A DNA stretch of 64,000 nt, from NCBI GenBank assembly GCA_963734625.1, contig CAVTHW010000022.1:248001-312000 (forward strand), written 5' to 3'. Positions within the stretch are counted from its first letter, which is position 1. Each line of letters opens with the position of its first letter. The notes beneath the pieces were generated by a model that worked only from the letters and a program-made list of their open reading frames with translations, was not told the DNA's origin and did not search any database. Below, in pieces: positions 7,601 to 17,057 of the stretch. The DNA is from CAVTHW01 sp963734625 (GTDB lineage: Bacteria > Acidobacteriota > Terriglobia > Bryobacterales > Bryobacteraceae). Made by a program: the position numbers and the translations under genes.

Positions 7601-10141
7601 TTACTCCACCCGCAACGCAGCCGTCGGGTCCGTGCGCACAACCCGGCTGGTCGCGATCCAGATGGCGCAAGCCGTAGCCGTCGCGATCATGATCGCCGCG
7701 CTTCCGCAGATCCAGATGCCGGCCGGCTCGGCGGATGCCATCAAATGTTGCAGGAAACGGCCCAACCCCGCCGCGCCTGACAGCCCGGCTACGACGCCGA
7801 CGCAGACGGGCGTCATACTCTGGCGGAAGACCATGCCGCGCACCCGGCCCGGAGGCCCGCCCACGGCGATGCGAATCCCGATCTCGTGCGTCCGTTGCGA
7901 GACGGAGTGGCTCGCCGCCCCGTATGCGCCGATGGCCGCCACCAGCAGGGCGAAGCAAGCCAGAAAAACGATGGCGGCGGTGTAGAACCGCGGCCGGGCC
8001 AGCGCCTCGGCCAACCGCTGGTCGAGCGTTTTCACGTCGAAGACCGGAACGCCGCGATCCGTCCCCTGTACGGCGTCCCGGCATGCTGCGAGATGCCCCT
8101 CCGGGTTGCCGCGGACCTTAGCCACGAACGTCGCGAACCACTGGTCGTATTGATCCATGGGGCGGAAGATCACCTCCCAGGGATCGGACTCGGGGCCCAG
8201 GAACCGCTGCGAGCGCACCACTCCGACAATCGTGGCATACCGCGGCGCGCCTTGCGGTCGGAGGTCAACCCTTCTGCCGACCAGCTTCTGATTGCCGTAA
8301 GCCCGCGCCAACTCTTCCGTGACGATCACCACCGCCTCTGCTCCGCCCCGGTCGCTCTCGGTGAACTCGCGCCCCTCGATCAGTGGAGTTCCCATGGTGC
8401 GGAAATAGCCGGGGCTCACGAGCATCAGGCGGGCACTCCGTCTCGGCTCGCCCGGGTCCAGCCTGAAATAGGTGCCTTCCTGGATCTTGGAAGCGACCAG
8501 CGGTAGGTAGGAGGCTGCGCCGGCGGACTCCACGCCGGGGACCGCCCGCAAGCGTTGCAGCGCCTCGCGGACGAACGCGGCGGTACGATCCTGCGTGCTC
8601 GGGAGCGAGACGCTCATTGTGACTACGCGGTTTGTGCGGTAGCCCAGGTCGGTTCCCATCAACTTCAGGAAGCTGCGGCCCATGCTGAAAGACCCCGCCG
8701 CCAGAGTCACGGTGAGCGCGGCTTGCAGGGCGATCAGAACGCCGCGCATGCGGCTCGCGGATGACCCGCGCGATCCCGGCTGGGTCCGAATCAAGTCCGG
8801 ACCCGGCTGCATGCGGCCGATTAGCGAGGCGGGAAGAACGCCGAACACAATGCCCGTGACCGCCGCCAGACCGAGCGCGAACGCCACTACCCGCCAGTCC
8901 AATACTTCGTACTGCCGCGCCGAGAGCTGCGCCGGCTGCGCGATGCTGGCCAGGCGCACCGTCCACTGCGCCACGGCCAGGCCGGCGATGGCCGCGGCGG
9001 CGGTCAGCACGGTGGCTTCCGTGATGAGTTGCCGCGTGAGCCGGGCGCGGCTGGCGCCGAGCGCCGCGCGAATCGCGAGCTCCTGGCGCCGCTCCGTCGC
9101 GCGGGAGAGCAGCAGGTGCGCCAGGTTGGCGCACGCGACTAGCAGCACGAACGCCATCATCCCCATGAGCACTAGCGACGCAGGGCGAACCGGACCGGCC
9201 AGTCGGTCCTGCAACCGGAACAGGCGCGGATTTTCAATTTTCCATCTCGGCCCGCCGGCGTTGACCCGGTCGATTTCGGCCCGGTACATGGCGGAGGCCT
9301 GATCGAAGCTTACTCCCGGCTTGAGCCTGCCGATGGTCTGACCCATCCAGTACGAGGACGGGAGACTACCGTAGGCCGTCGGCGTCCAGACGGCCGTTTT
9401 CTCGGGAAAGTCGAAATCGCGCGGCGCCACTCCGACCACGGTCAGGGGCACGCCGTTCAGCCGTATGGTTGACCCGATCACCCGGGGATCGCCGCCGAAT
9501 CCCTGCTGCCAGAGACCGTACCCGATCACCGCCACGCGGTTCCGGCCAGGTACATCTTCGTCGGCCAAGAAGCCCCGCCCGAGTACCGGCTTGGTCCCAA
9601 GCATCCGTAGGAAACTGGCCGTTGTTTCGGAGACCGTCACCCTCAGCGACTCGCGCCCAATGCTGAGGTTCATCGGCTGCGACGAGTAAGTCGCCGTGTC
9701 CTCGACGTATTGGCTTCCATTTCGCCAGGCATTGACGGCATTGCGTCCTGAGAGCCAGGCCGTCGGTCCCGCCGACACATCCACCAGCCGTTCCGGCTCG
9801 CGGAACGGGAGGGAACGGATCAGCAGGGCGTTCAGCACGCTGAAGATGCCGGTGGTAGCGCCGATGGCCAGCGCCATCGCGGCCAGGGCCAGCACCGTCG
9901 CCACCGGGCGCTGGCGGTAGATGCGAGCGGCGTAGCACAGATCCTGCCACAGTTCGCGGCCGATTTCGGCCGGCGCGGTGGTCACCAGGTCCGCCAGCGC
10001 CCGCAGAACCAAACGGATGCGTTCGCGGCGGCCCTGTGCCTCCCGGTACTCGTCCGCGAACTGGCGCTCCAGTTCCGGGGCGTACTCTTCGCGGAACCCC
10101 GCCGGATAGATTCGCAACAGGATGCGGTAGAGGCGTTTCAT
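7601..10141 (-). CDS. ADOP-family duplicated ABC permease (MacB-like)
   Basis: This is an 846-residue membrane protein of the acidobacterial duplicated permease type. An N-terminal cytoplasmic segment (MKRLYRILLRIYPAGFREEY, residues 1-80) is characteristic of the family. It is followed by a transmembrane helix, a large periplasmic MacB-type core and three clustered C-terminal helices. This architecture is then repeated, giving two FtsX-like halves. The catalytic ATPase is not encoded nearby, hence the term orphan permease. The start overlaps the stop of the PadR gene by 4 bases (ATGA), so the two are translationally coupled. The substrate is unknown; family members may export peptides or drugs, or act in stress response. 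Confidence 0.9.
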   Translation of the reverse strand: MKRLYRILLRIYPAGFREEYAPELERQFADEYREAQGRRERIRLVLRALADLVTTAPAEIGRELWQDLCYAARIYRQRPVATVLALAAMALAIGATTGIFSVLNALLIRSLPFREPERLVDVSAGPTAWLSGRNAVNAWRNGSQYVEDTATYSSQPMNLSIGRESLRVTVSETTASFLRMLGTKPVLGRGFLADEDVPGRNRVAVIGYGLWQQGFGGDPRVIGSTIRLNGVPLTVVGVAPRDFDFPEKTAVWTPTAYGSLPSSYWMGQTIGRLKPGVSFDQASAMYRAEIDRVNAGGPRWKIENPRLFRLQDRLAGPVRPASLVLMGMMAFVLLVACANLAHLLLSRATERRQELAIRAALGASRARLTRQLITEATVLTAAAAIAGLAVAQWTVRLASIAQPAQLSARQYEVLDWRVVAFALGLAAVTGIVFGVLPASLIGRMQPGPDLIRTQPGSRGSSASRMRGVLIALQAALTVTLAAGSFSMGRSFLKLMGTDLGYRTNRVVTMSVSLPSTQDRTAAFVREALQRLRAVPGVESAGAASYLPLVASKIQEGTYFRLDPGEPRRSARLMLVSPGYFRTMGTPLIEGREFTESDRGGAEAVVIVTEELARAYGNQKLVGRRVDLRPQGAPRYATIVGVVRSQRFLGPESDPWEVIFRPMDQYDQWFATFVAKVRGNPEGHLAACRDAVQGTDRGVPVFDVKTLDQRLAEALARPRFYTAAIVFLACFALLVAAIGAYGAASHSVSQRTHEIGIRIAVGGPPGRVRGMVFRQSMTPVCVGVVAGLSGAAGLGRFLQHLMASAEPAGIWICGSAAIMIATATACAIWIATSRVVRTDPTAALRVE

Positions 10142-10506
10142 GCGGTCTCCGGCAGCTCCAGGCAGTCTTCGGCCAGTTGCACCAGGTCGCGCATTCGCAG
10201 CGCTTCAGCCTGAGCCACGCGGCGGCCCAGGGGGGTGATGCGGTAATAACGGCGGCGTTCGTCGTCCAGGTGAAGGTCCGGCCGCGCTTCGGACTCCTCG
10301 ACCAGCCCGCGCTCGACCATGCGCGCGATGGACCCGTAGAGGGCTCCCGCGCCCAGGTTCAGTTTGCCGTTTGTGCGCCGCAGGATCTCGCGTTTGAGCG
10401 CGTAGCCGTGCCGCTCGCCCTGGCACAGCGCGAGCAGCATATGAAAGATAGGCGGCGGAAGCGGAAGCGGAAGCTGAGCCTGCACGTCCTCATCAACCCT
10501 TGCCAT
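10138..10506 (-). CDS. PadR-family transcriptional regulator
   Basis: This is a 122-residue winged-helix repressor of the small PadR class. The DNA-binding half reads FHMLLALCQGERHGYALKRE, then a turn and LGAGALYGSIARMVERGLVE, and the wing contains RRRYYRITPLGRR. The C-terminal helix would form the dimer interface. It is the first gene of a two-gene unit with the ADOP permease and overlaps it by 4 bases, a standard pairing in Acidobacteria in which PadR represses its own operon. An AT-rich inverted repeat covers the start codon and is a candidate operator. The ligand is unknown. Confidence 0.92.
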   Translation of the reverse strand: MARVDEDVQAQLPLPLPPPIFHMLLALCQGERHGYALKREILRRTNGKLNLGAGALYGSIARMVERGLVEESEARPDLHLDDERRRYYRITPLGRRVAQAEALRMRDLVQLAEDCLELPETA

Positions 10507-10521
10507 AATAGATCATATTAT
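10505..10521. promoter_or_regulatory. Candidate PadR operator
   Basis: An AT-rich inverted repeat, ATAATA-GATCA-TATTAT, overlaps the PadR start codon in otherwise GC-rich DNA. Its position suits autorepression. Its function is inferred only from symmetry and location. Confidence 0.4.
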
Positions 10522-10553
10522 GACCGACTAAGGAAAAATGTCAACTGTTTTTA

Positions 10554-10581
10554 AATGGGGACAGCACCAAATTACCCCATT
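10554..10581. repeat. GGGGACAG inverted-repeat element, left copy
   Basis: The arms AATGGGG and CCCCATT flank ACAGCACCAAATTA. A near-identical element (one base different in the spacer) starts at 14306, directly at the end of the duplicated oxidoreductase genes. The two copies therefore bracket the tandem duplication in direct orientation. The inverted-repeat form resembles REP-type elements. Confidence 0.7.
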
Positions 10582-10703
10582 ACGTAGAACGCTGCGGCCG
10601 GCGGCTCCTGCGGAGGCGGTTGGGTGTACAATCGCTGGTGACCAGGAACCAGTAATAGGAATGCTGGTCGAGTCGTCTTGAAACCAGGAGGCAGGCATCC
10701 GTT

Positions 10704-12473
10704 ATGTCGGAGAATCGATTTTCCAGACGTCACTTTTTCTACGGGGCTCTTCTCGCCGGCGCGGTCCCGGCGGGAGGCTTCGGCAGCGTGCCCTCATTGA
10801 GCATGCTGGGGTACAAGTCGCCTAACGAGAAACTCAACCTGGCGGGCATCGGCGCCGGCAATATGGGTTTCGCTTCGTTATCCGGTGCGGTGTCAGGGAC
10901 GGAGAACGTGGTTGCGCTGGCAGACGTTGACTGGGCGCGGGGCACGCAAGGATTTACCACTTACGAGAGGGCTACCAAGTACAAGGATTTCCGGCAAATG
11001 CTCGACAAGCAGAGCAAAGAGATCGACGCGGTGACCATCGGAATTCCCGACCACATGCACGCCGCCGCCGCCCTGCCCTGTATGCAGCTTGGCAAGCACG
11101 TCTACGTTCAGAAACCACTGACCCGGACGGCTGGAGAGGCGCGCCTTCTGACCCAGGCGGCGGAGAAGTACAAGGTGGCCACGCAGATGGGCAACCAGGG
11201 CATCTCTTCGGAGGCGGCACGGGTGGCCTGCGAAATCGTATGGTCAGGCGAAATCGGGGACGTTACGGAGGTCCATGCCTGGATGGGCAGGCCCAGTTGG
11301 CCGCAAGGGATGACGAAGATCCCGCCACCGACGCCGGTTCCGGATACTCTGAACTGGGATTTGTGGTTGGGCACCGCAGCCTGGCGTGCGTTCACCGACG
11401 GCGATCAGGAGTACTTCGACTTCGTAGCCGCACGGAGCGCGCGCAACAGGGCTGGCCGAGGTGGCGCCGCACCGGGCGCGCCTGCGGGTGCGGCAGCGGC
11501 TGCCGGCGCTGCCGCGGCTGGCCGAGGCGCTGCGGCGGGTGGCGCCGCAAGGGCTGCCTCCGGCCGGGGCAATAGCATTCCGACCGGCAATCCCGGTGCC
11601 AGCGTCCAGGTCACGGGCGCCTACGCCGGCGGCTTCTACCTACCCTTCAACTGGCGGGGTTTTTACGATTTCGGCAGCAGTCTGATTGGCGATTGGGGAG
11701 TGCATATAATGGGCGCCGCGCACTGGGCCCTGCAGTTGGATCCGCAGTACCTGATCAGCGTGGAGTGCGTCTATAAGGATTCGCTGCCTCCTTTCACATT
11801 TCCCGACGAGCTGACGATCAAGTGGGAGTTTGGCCCCCGGCCGGGGATGGGTCCGGTAAACGTCTACTGGTACCAGAAGAGTAGTGGTGACGCCTATCTG
11901 CCACCGGGGATGACGGCTGAGGAGGCGAGACAGATTCCGGGCACGGGTCCGACGATTTCGGCCGGACGCGGTGGCGCCCCGGCGGGCGCGGCTGGCCGTG
12001 CGGGCGCCGCGGCAGCGGCTCCAGTCGGCGCGCAGGGCGCTCCTGTGGCAGCCGCCGGCGCACAACAGGCGGCGAGGGCCGGCGGCGGGGCCCCGCAGCA
12101 GGGCAGCGGGTACAACTGCATTTTTGTCGGGTCCAAGGGCTACATGGGCACCTCAGGCCAAACCGGCGGAGTAGGGCTGCTGCCGGGCAAGAGGTGGGCG
12201 GATTACAAACTCCCGACGCCCTACCTGCCGCGCTCGCCAGGAGGAAATCATTACCGTGACTGGGTGCGAGCCTGCAAGGGCGGAGCACCGGGGTGCTCCA
12301 ACTTCGTTAGCTTCGCCGGGCCATATCAACAATGGCAGCTCCTGGGCGCGGCCGCCGTCCACACCCAAGGCAAGCTGATGTGGAACAACACGACGGGCGA
12401 ATTCACCAACGGAAAACAAGTCCTGCAGTGGGTGAAGCCAACCTATCGCAAGGGCTGGGAGATCAAGCTGTAG
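10704..12473 (+). CDS. Tat-exported Gfo/Idh/MocA-family oxidoreductase, copy 1
   Basis: This 589-residue protein begins with a twin-arginine signal (SRRHFFYGALLAGAVPAGG), so it should be folded before export to the periplasm. The NAD(P)-binding Rossmann fold starts at LAGIGAGNMG near residue 46. The family's catalytic EKP motif appears as VYVQKPLTRT near residue 134. Members act on sugars or cyclitols, often in Acidobacteria and Planctomycetes. It is longer than usual because of two low-complexity Ala/Gly/Arg-rich inserts near residues 250-290 and 415-465. An AGGAGG site precedes the ATG. The gene is duplicated immediately downstream with its leader. The substrate is unknown. Confidence 0.87.
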   Translation: MSENRFSRRHFFYGALLAGAVPAGGFGSVPSLSMLGYKSPNEKLNLAGIGAGNMGFASLSGAVSGTENVVALADVDWARGTQGFTTYERATKYKDFRQMLDKQSKEIDAVTIGIPDHMHAAAALPCMQLGKHVYVQKPLTRTAGEARLLTQAAEKYKVATQMGNQGISSEAARVACEIVWSGEIGDVTEVHAWMGRPSWPQGMTKIPPPTPVPDTLNWDLWLGTAAWRAFTDGDQEYFDFVAARSARNRAGRGGAAPGAPAGAAAAAGAAAAGRGAAAGGAARAASGRGNSIPTGNPGASVQVTGAYAGGFYLPFNWRGFYDFGSSLIGDWGVHIMGAAHWALQLDPQYLISVECVYKDSLPPFTFPDELTIKWEFGPRPGMGPVNVYWYQKSSGDAYLPPGMTAEEARQIPGTGPTISAGRGGAPAGAAGRAGAAAAAPVGAQGAPVAAAGAQQAARAGGGAPQQGSGYNCIFVGSKGYMGTSGQTGGVGLLPGKRWADYKLPTPYLPRSPGGNHYRDWVRACKGGAPGCSNFVSFAGPYQQWQLLGAAAVHTQGKLMWNNTTGEFTNGKQVLQWVKPTYRKGWEIKL

Positions 12474-12483
12474 CTCGAATGGG

Positions 12484-12505
12484 CCCGCGGTCTTCGAGCC
12501 GCGGG
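12484..12505. terminator. GC-rich hairpin after first oxidoreductase gene
   Basis: CCCGCGG and CCGCGGG form a 7-bp stem around an 8-base loop, 10 bases after the stop codon. It is followed by a run of C rather than T, so it may pause or protect the transcript rather than end it as a classical terminator. Confidence 0.4.
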
Positions 12506-12626
12506 TCCCCCCAATTAGGAACAACGGCTCCTACGGAGGCGGTTGGGTGTACAATCGCTGGTGACCAGGAACCCGAAATAGGAATGCTGGTCGAGTCGTC
12601 TTGAAACCAGGAGGCAGGCATCCGTT

Positions 12627-14306
12627 ATGTCGGAAAATCGATTTTCCAGACGTCACTTTTTCTACGGGGCTCTTCTCGCCGGCGCGGTCCCGGCGGGAGG
12701 CTTCGGCAGCGTGCCCTCGTTGAGCATGCTGGGGTACAAAGCGCCTAACGAGAAACTCAACCTGGCGGGCATCGGCGTCGGCAATATGGGTTTCAGTTCT
12801 ATATCCAGTGCAGCCGCGGGAGGGGAGAACGTGGTTGCGCTGGCCGACGTTGATTGGGCGCGGGGCACGCAAGGATTTGTCACTTACGAGAGAGCTACCA
12901 AGTACAAGGATTTCCGGCAAATGCTCGACAAGCAGGGCAAAGAAATCGACGCGGTTACGATCGGAATTCCCGACCACAATCACGCCCACGCTGCCCTGGC
13001 CTGCATGCAGCTTGGCAAGCATGTCTATGTTCAGAAGCCGCTCACCCGGACGGCCGGGGAGGCGCGCCTCCTGACCCAGGCGGGAGTCAAGTATCCCAAG
13101 GTGGCTACGCAAATGGGCAACCAGGGGTATTCACACGAAGCGACGCGGGTAGCCTGCGAGATCATCTGGTCGGGTGAAATTGGGGATGTCACGGAAGTCC
13201 ATTCGTTCAATGGCAAACCCAGTTGGCCGCAAGAGATGCAGAAGATCCCGCCGCCGACCCCGGTCCCGGAAACGCTGAATTGGGACGCGTGGGTGGGCAC
13301 TGCGCCCTGGCGCGAATTCACGGACGGCGACCAGGCGTATTTCGACTTCGTAGCCGCACGGAGCGGCCGCGGCGCCGCCGCGCCGCCTGCCGCAGGGGCT
13401 GCCGCCGGCCGGGGCAATAGCATTCCGACCGGCAACCCCGGCGCCAGCGTCCAGTTCACGGGCGCCTACGCCGGCGGCTTCTACGTGCCCTTCAACTGGC
13501 GCGGCTTCGTTGATTTCGGCAGCAGCCTGATTGGGGACTGGGGAATTCACCAATTCGGACCGGCGAACTGGGCGTTGCAGTTGGACCCCAAGTACCTCAT
13601 CAGTGTGGAATGCATTTCCAAGAGCATGGCTCCGAACTTCACTTTCCCCAACTTCATGACTATCAAATACGAGTTCGGTCCTCGTCCGGGAATGCCTCCG
13701 GTCAACGTCTTCTGGTACCAGAAGGACGGCGGCGATGCTTACCTGCCGCCGGGCATGACGGCTGAGGAGGCGAGGCAGATTCCGGGAACCGGTCCGCAGC
13801 TGACTCCTGCAGTCGGCAGTGGTGCTGGCCGTGGTCCGGCTGGCGCGGCTGGAGGCGCTGCACGTGCGGGAGCGGCAGCCGGACGGGCTGGAGCGGCCGC
13901 GCCGCCCCAAGCGGCTCGCGCCGGTCTAGCCGGGGCGCCACAGCGGAGCGGCTACAACTGCATCTTTGTCGGCTCGAAGGGCTACCTTGGCACCAGCGGC
14001 CGTGGCGAAGGAGTCGGGCTGCTACCGGGCAAAAGGTGGGCGGAGTACAAACTCCCGATGCCCTACCTCCAGCGCTCGCCGGGGCACTCGCGTGACTGGG
14101 TTCGCGCCTGCAAAGGCGGAGCGCCTGCGTGCTCGAATTTCAGCATCGCCGGCCCCTATACCGAGTGGTTGGTGCTCGGATCGGCTGCTATCCACGCCGA
14201 AGGCAAGCTAATGTGGGACAACGCCAGAGGCGAATTCACCAACGGCAAGCAGGTATTGCCGTGGGTCAAGCCCACTTACCGAAAGGGTTGGGAAGTCAAG
14301 CTCTAA
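12627..14306 (+). CDS. Tat-exported Gfo/Idh/MocA-family oxidoreductase, copy 2
   Basis: This 559-residue paralogue of the preceding gene has the same twin-arginine signal, Rossmann motif (LAGIGVGNMG) and QKP motif (VYVQKPLTRT). Substitutions cluster in the substrate half (for example HNHAHAALAC versus HMHAAAALPC). Here the conserved family pattern HNHAH is present, which looks closer to the ancestral state. The first alanine/glycine insert is much shorter than in copy 1, while the second is retained with different sequence. Expression should match copy 1 because the leader is nearly identical. Its stop codon abuts the right-hand GGGGACAG inverted repeat. The substrate is unknown. Confidence 0.87.
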   Translation: MSENRFSRRHFFYGALLAGAVPAGGFGSVPSLSMLGYKAPNEKLNLAGIGVGNMGFSSISSAAAGGENVVALADVDWARGTQGFVTYERATKYKDFRQMLDKQGKEIDAVTIGIPDHNHAHAALACMQLGKHVYVQKPLTRTAGEARLLTQAGVKYPKVATQMGNQGYSHEATRVACEIIWSGEIGDVTEVHSFNGKPSWPQEMQKIPPPTPVPETLNWDAWVGTAPWREFTDGDQAYFDFVAARSGRGAAAPPAAGAAAGRGNSIPTGNPGASVQFTGAYAGGFYVPFNWRGFVDFGSSLIGDWGIHQFGPANWALQLDPKYLISVECISKSMAPNFTFPNFMTIKYEFGPRPGMPPVNVFWYQKDGGDAYLPPGMTAEEARQIPGTGPQLTPAVGSGAGRGPAGAAGGAARAGAAAGRAGAAAPPQAARAGLAGAPQRSGYNCIFVGSKGYLGTSGRGEGVGLLPGKRWAEYKLPMPYLQRSPGHSRDWVRACKGGAPACSNFSIAGPYTEWLVLGSAAIHAEGKLMWDNARGEFTNGKQVLPWVKPTYRKGWEVKL

Positions 14307-14333
14307 ATGGGGACAGTACCAAATTACCCCATT
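14306..14333. repeat. GGGGACAG inverted-repeat element, right copy
   Basis: The arms AATGGGG and CCCCATT surround ACAGTACCAAATTA. The element begins at the last base of the stop codon of the second oxidoreductase gene. It matches the copy at 10554 in sequence and direction. A lone inverted CTGTCCCC follows about 50 bases later. Confidence 0.7.
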
Positions 14334-14411
14334 ACGGGGATCGCTGCGTCCGCCGGTTTAGCCGCGCGCCCGCAGGTCTCTCAACACTGTCCCCGGTTTG
14401 TGTGAAATCGT

Positions 14412-14486
<75 letters not shown>

Positions 14487-14708
14487 CAATAAGGTGGGTT
14501 CATCTCCGACGATAGCGCGGCCGGCGGCTTGAGGTCAAACTCGGCGGCTAGACTCTGGCGTTTGTACGTCCGCGGACCGCCCTGGCCGGGGACAATCAAG
14601 CGCATCTCGCCGACCGCGGCGGTGTTGGGCGTCAGGGTGATTGCTCTTAGGCGGCCCGCTCTGGAAGTCTCTTCGGATCGGCCCAGACGAAGGTACACTG
14701 AACTGAAA

Positions 14709-14975
14709 ATGAGCGACGCCGGAAGCGGACCCACCAACCTAACCACAGTGAGGGAAGAAGCAGGGGTCCGTTTTGTGGAGGGCCTGCCGGATCGGAAGCT
14801 CATGCCGAGTGTCGAAGACGCTGGCCTGGTGGTGGAAGCATGCTTCTCCTGCGGGGCCGACTCCGCACTTCTCTACGCGCAGAACCTCACCAAGGGGTTC
14901 TTTGACTTGAGCTCGGGCGAGGCCGGCGCCATCCGCAGAACCGGCGATCCTCCAGGGAATCCGCGCGCCAGATAA
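14709..14975 (+). CDS. DUF4180-like protein, C-terminally truncated
   Basis: This is an 88-residue protein from ATG 14709. Residues 35-75 (VVEACFSCGADSALLYAQNL, then KGFFDLSSGEAGAI) match the central conserved part of DUF4180, a small family of about 115 residues with a STAS-like appearance and unknown function. The family normally continues after AGAI with a strand-helix segment. Here the reading frame instead ends in an unrelated tail, PPGNPRAR, and stops 12 bases before the convergent S9 peptidase gene. It is probably a decaying copy, although a short functional form cannot be excluded. Confidence 0.55.
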   Translation: MSDAGSGPTNLTTVREEAGVRFVEGLPDRKLMPSVEDAGLVVEACFSCGADSALLYAQNLTKGFFDLSSGEAGAIRRTGDPPGNPRAR

Positions 14976-14986
14976 GAATTTGGATT

Positions 14987-17010
14987 CTACTTCTTCTTCA
15001 GCCAGGTCTCGAGCCAGTCGGTGACCGTCTTGTACCAAAACGCGCTGTTTTGCGGCTTCGAAATCCAATGGCCTTCATCGGGGAAAACGACTAGTTTCGA
15101 CGGCACTTTCTGAAGTTGCAGGGCAGTATACAACTGCATCCCCTGGCCCACCGGCACGCGGTAGTCCAACTCGCCGTGGGTGACCAGGGTCGGCGTCGCG
15201 AAGTTCCCGGCGAAATGGCTCGGGCTCCAGCGGGCGTACAACTCCGGGTCGTCCCATGGCGCGCCTTGAAACTCCCATAGCGGAAACCACAACTCCTCGG
15301 TCTCCCCGAACTCGCTGGGGAGGTCGTAAACGCCCGCGTGCGATACCAGCGCTTTAAATCGGGTTGTGTGGCCCAGGATCCAATCCACCATGTAGCCGCC
15401 GTAGGAGGCCCCGGCGGCCGCCATGTTTTCGGGATCGGCGTACGGCTGGCGGACCATGTAGTCCGCCACCGCCATGATGTCATCGTAGGCCCTGCCGCCC
15501 CAGTCGGCGTTGATCTCGTCGATGAATTTTTGCCCGTAGCCGGTCGAGCCCCGCGGGTTCGGCATCACCACCACGTAGCCCGCGGCCGCGAACACCTGGG
15601 CGTTCCAACGGTAGGTCCAGCTTTCGCCCCAGGCGCCCTGCGGGCCGCCGTGGATGAGGAATAGCAGGGGGTATTTCCCATCGCTGCGAAAGCCCGGGGG
15701 CTTGACCAGGAAGCTATGGATCTGCGCCGCCTCCGCGCCCTCGGTCCAGAACTCCTCGGCCGGCGTGAGCTGATAGTTCGTCAGGACAGCCTCGTTCAAG
15801 CGGGTAAGCGGCACGCTGGCGCCGCCGCTGGAGGAGCCGCGATAGATCTCGACCGGACGCGAGGCGCTCTGCTCGGTGTAAACGATCGCCTTGCCGTCGG
15901 CGGTAAGCTGCACGTCGTCCAGCGTGCTGGGGCCGCTCGCAACCACTAGCGCCGCCCCGCCGGCCACGGAAACCATCTGGATGGACTGCCGGCCGCGGTC
16001 CTCCACGGTGAAGAAGATGCGTGTCGAATCCGGGGTCCAATCGAAACTCCCCACCCAACGATCCAGATTCTCGGTGAGAATCCTGGTCTGTCCGGTCGTG
16101 CGATCCATGACCACCAGCCGCCAGCGGTCGCTTTCATAACCAGCCCGCGACTGCGATCGGTAGGCGAGATACCTGCCACTCGGCGAATACTGCGGTGACA
16201 CATCCGCTCCCACATTGCTAGTGATCTTGCTCGGCGTCCCCCCCGTGGCCGAGACGACGTAAAGATCCGAGTTGGTGCTGATGGCGGGCTCCGGATCAGA
16301 ATTCATCACGTAGCAGAGTTCCTTGCCATCGGGCGATATGGCTGTAGTCGTCCGGGCCGCCCAGAGAGAACGGCGGGACCTCGCGCATCCCGGGAGTGAG
16401 ATCCTTGGGGACGCCGCCCGCCACCTCGACCGTGAAGATGTGCCTCCGCCGTTCGCCCTGCCACTGGGTCCAGTGCCGGTAAAGCAGGGACGTGTAGACG
16501 CGCGCTTTCACCTTGGAGGCCTTCTCGGCGTCGAGTCTCCTTTTGTTGCAAGCCTCGTCGGCACAGTCCGGGTAGACCTCACTCGTGAAGACCAGCCGCG
16601 GCCCCATCGGGGGAGAACAGAACACCGTCGGCCTCGGTCGAGAGGTTCGTCACCTGCCTCGCCCCCGTTCCGTCGGCGCTCATCAGCCAGATCTGCTGGG
16701 CGCCTCCCCGGTCCGAAACAAAGGCGATCCGCTGGGAATCCGGCGACCAGCGCGGGCGCTCGTTCAGGCTTCCCTCGGCGGTGATCTGCCGGGGCTGGCC
16801 TCCCTCGAGGGGCACGGCATAGATATGCGTGGGTTTGGTGTTGCCGTCGAGATCCACCCGCTGCACCGTGAATGCCACGGTCCTTCCGTCCGGCGAGAGC
16901 TGCGGGTCGGAGATCCGCGCCAACCGCATCATCGCCTGCGCGTCGAAAGGCTGCTTCTGCGCCAGGGCCAAACCCGCCCCGATGAACACCAGGAGAATCG
17001 CGCGTCTCAT
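14987..17010 (-). CDS. S9-family prolyl oligopeptidase/acylaminoacyl peptidase, two frameshifts
   Basis: Read as one locus, this encodes an exported serine peptidase of about 670 residues. It has a signal peptide (MRRAILLVFIGAGLALA), a WD40-like propeller with repeated LSPDG motifs, then an alpha/beta hydrolase. The nucleophile sits in GASYGGYM, with the aspartate near HGELDYRVP and the histidine in DEGHW. The frame breaks twice. The first break is at the G-run around 16602-16605 (FSPDG, then LVFTSEVYPDCADEACN). The second is at about 16343 (GPDDY, then ISPDGKELCYVM). Each is restored by removing one base. The order of motifs is otherwise intact, so either sequence errors or recent inactivation could explain it. 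It probably digests peptides in the periplasm. Confidence 0.82.
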
Positions 17011-17057
17011 ACCCCGAATTGTAACGCGGAGAAGGCCCTCAACTACTGTGTGCTAAC

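Larger units (their letters stand above)
10603..14306 (+). repeat. Tandem gene duplication (two units, 1,923-bp offset)
   Basis: The 101 bases before each start codon, from GGCTCCT at 10603 and at 12526, are almost identical and ungapped. Both carry the same AACCAGGAGGCAGGCATCC ribosome-binding region. The two genes then stay alignable to their ends. The unit therefore includes promoter, leader and coding sequence, and the copies differ mainly in alanine/glycine-rich inserts. Confidence 0.85.
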
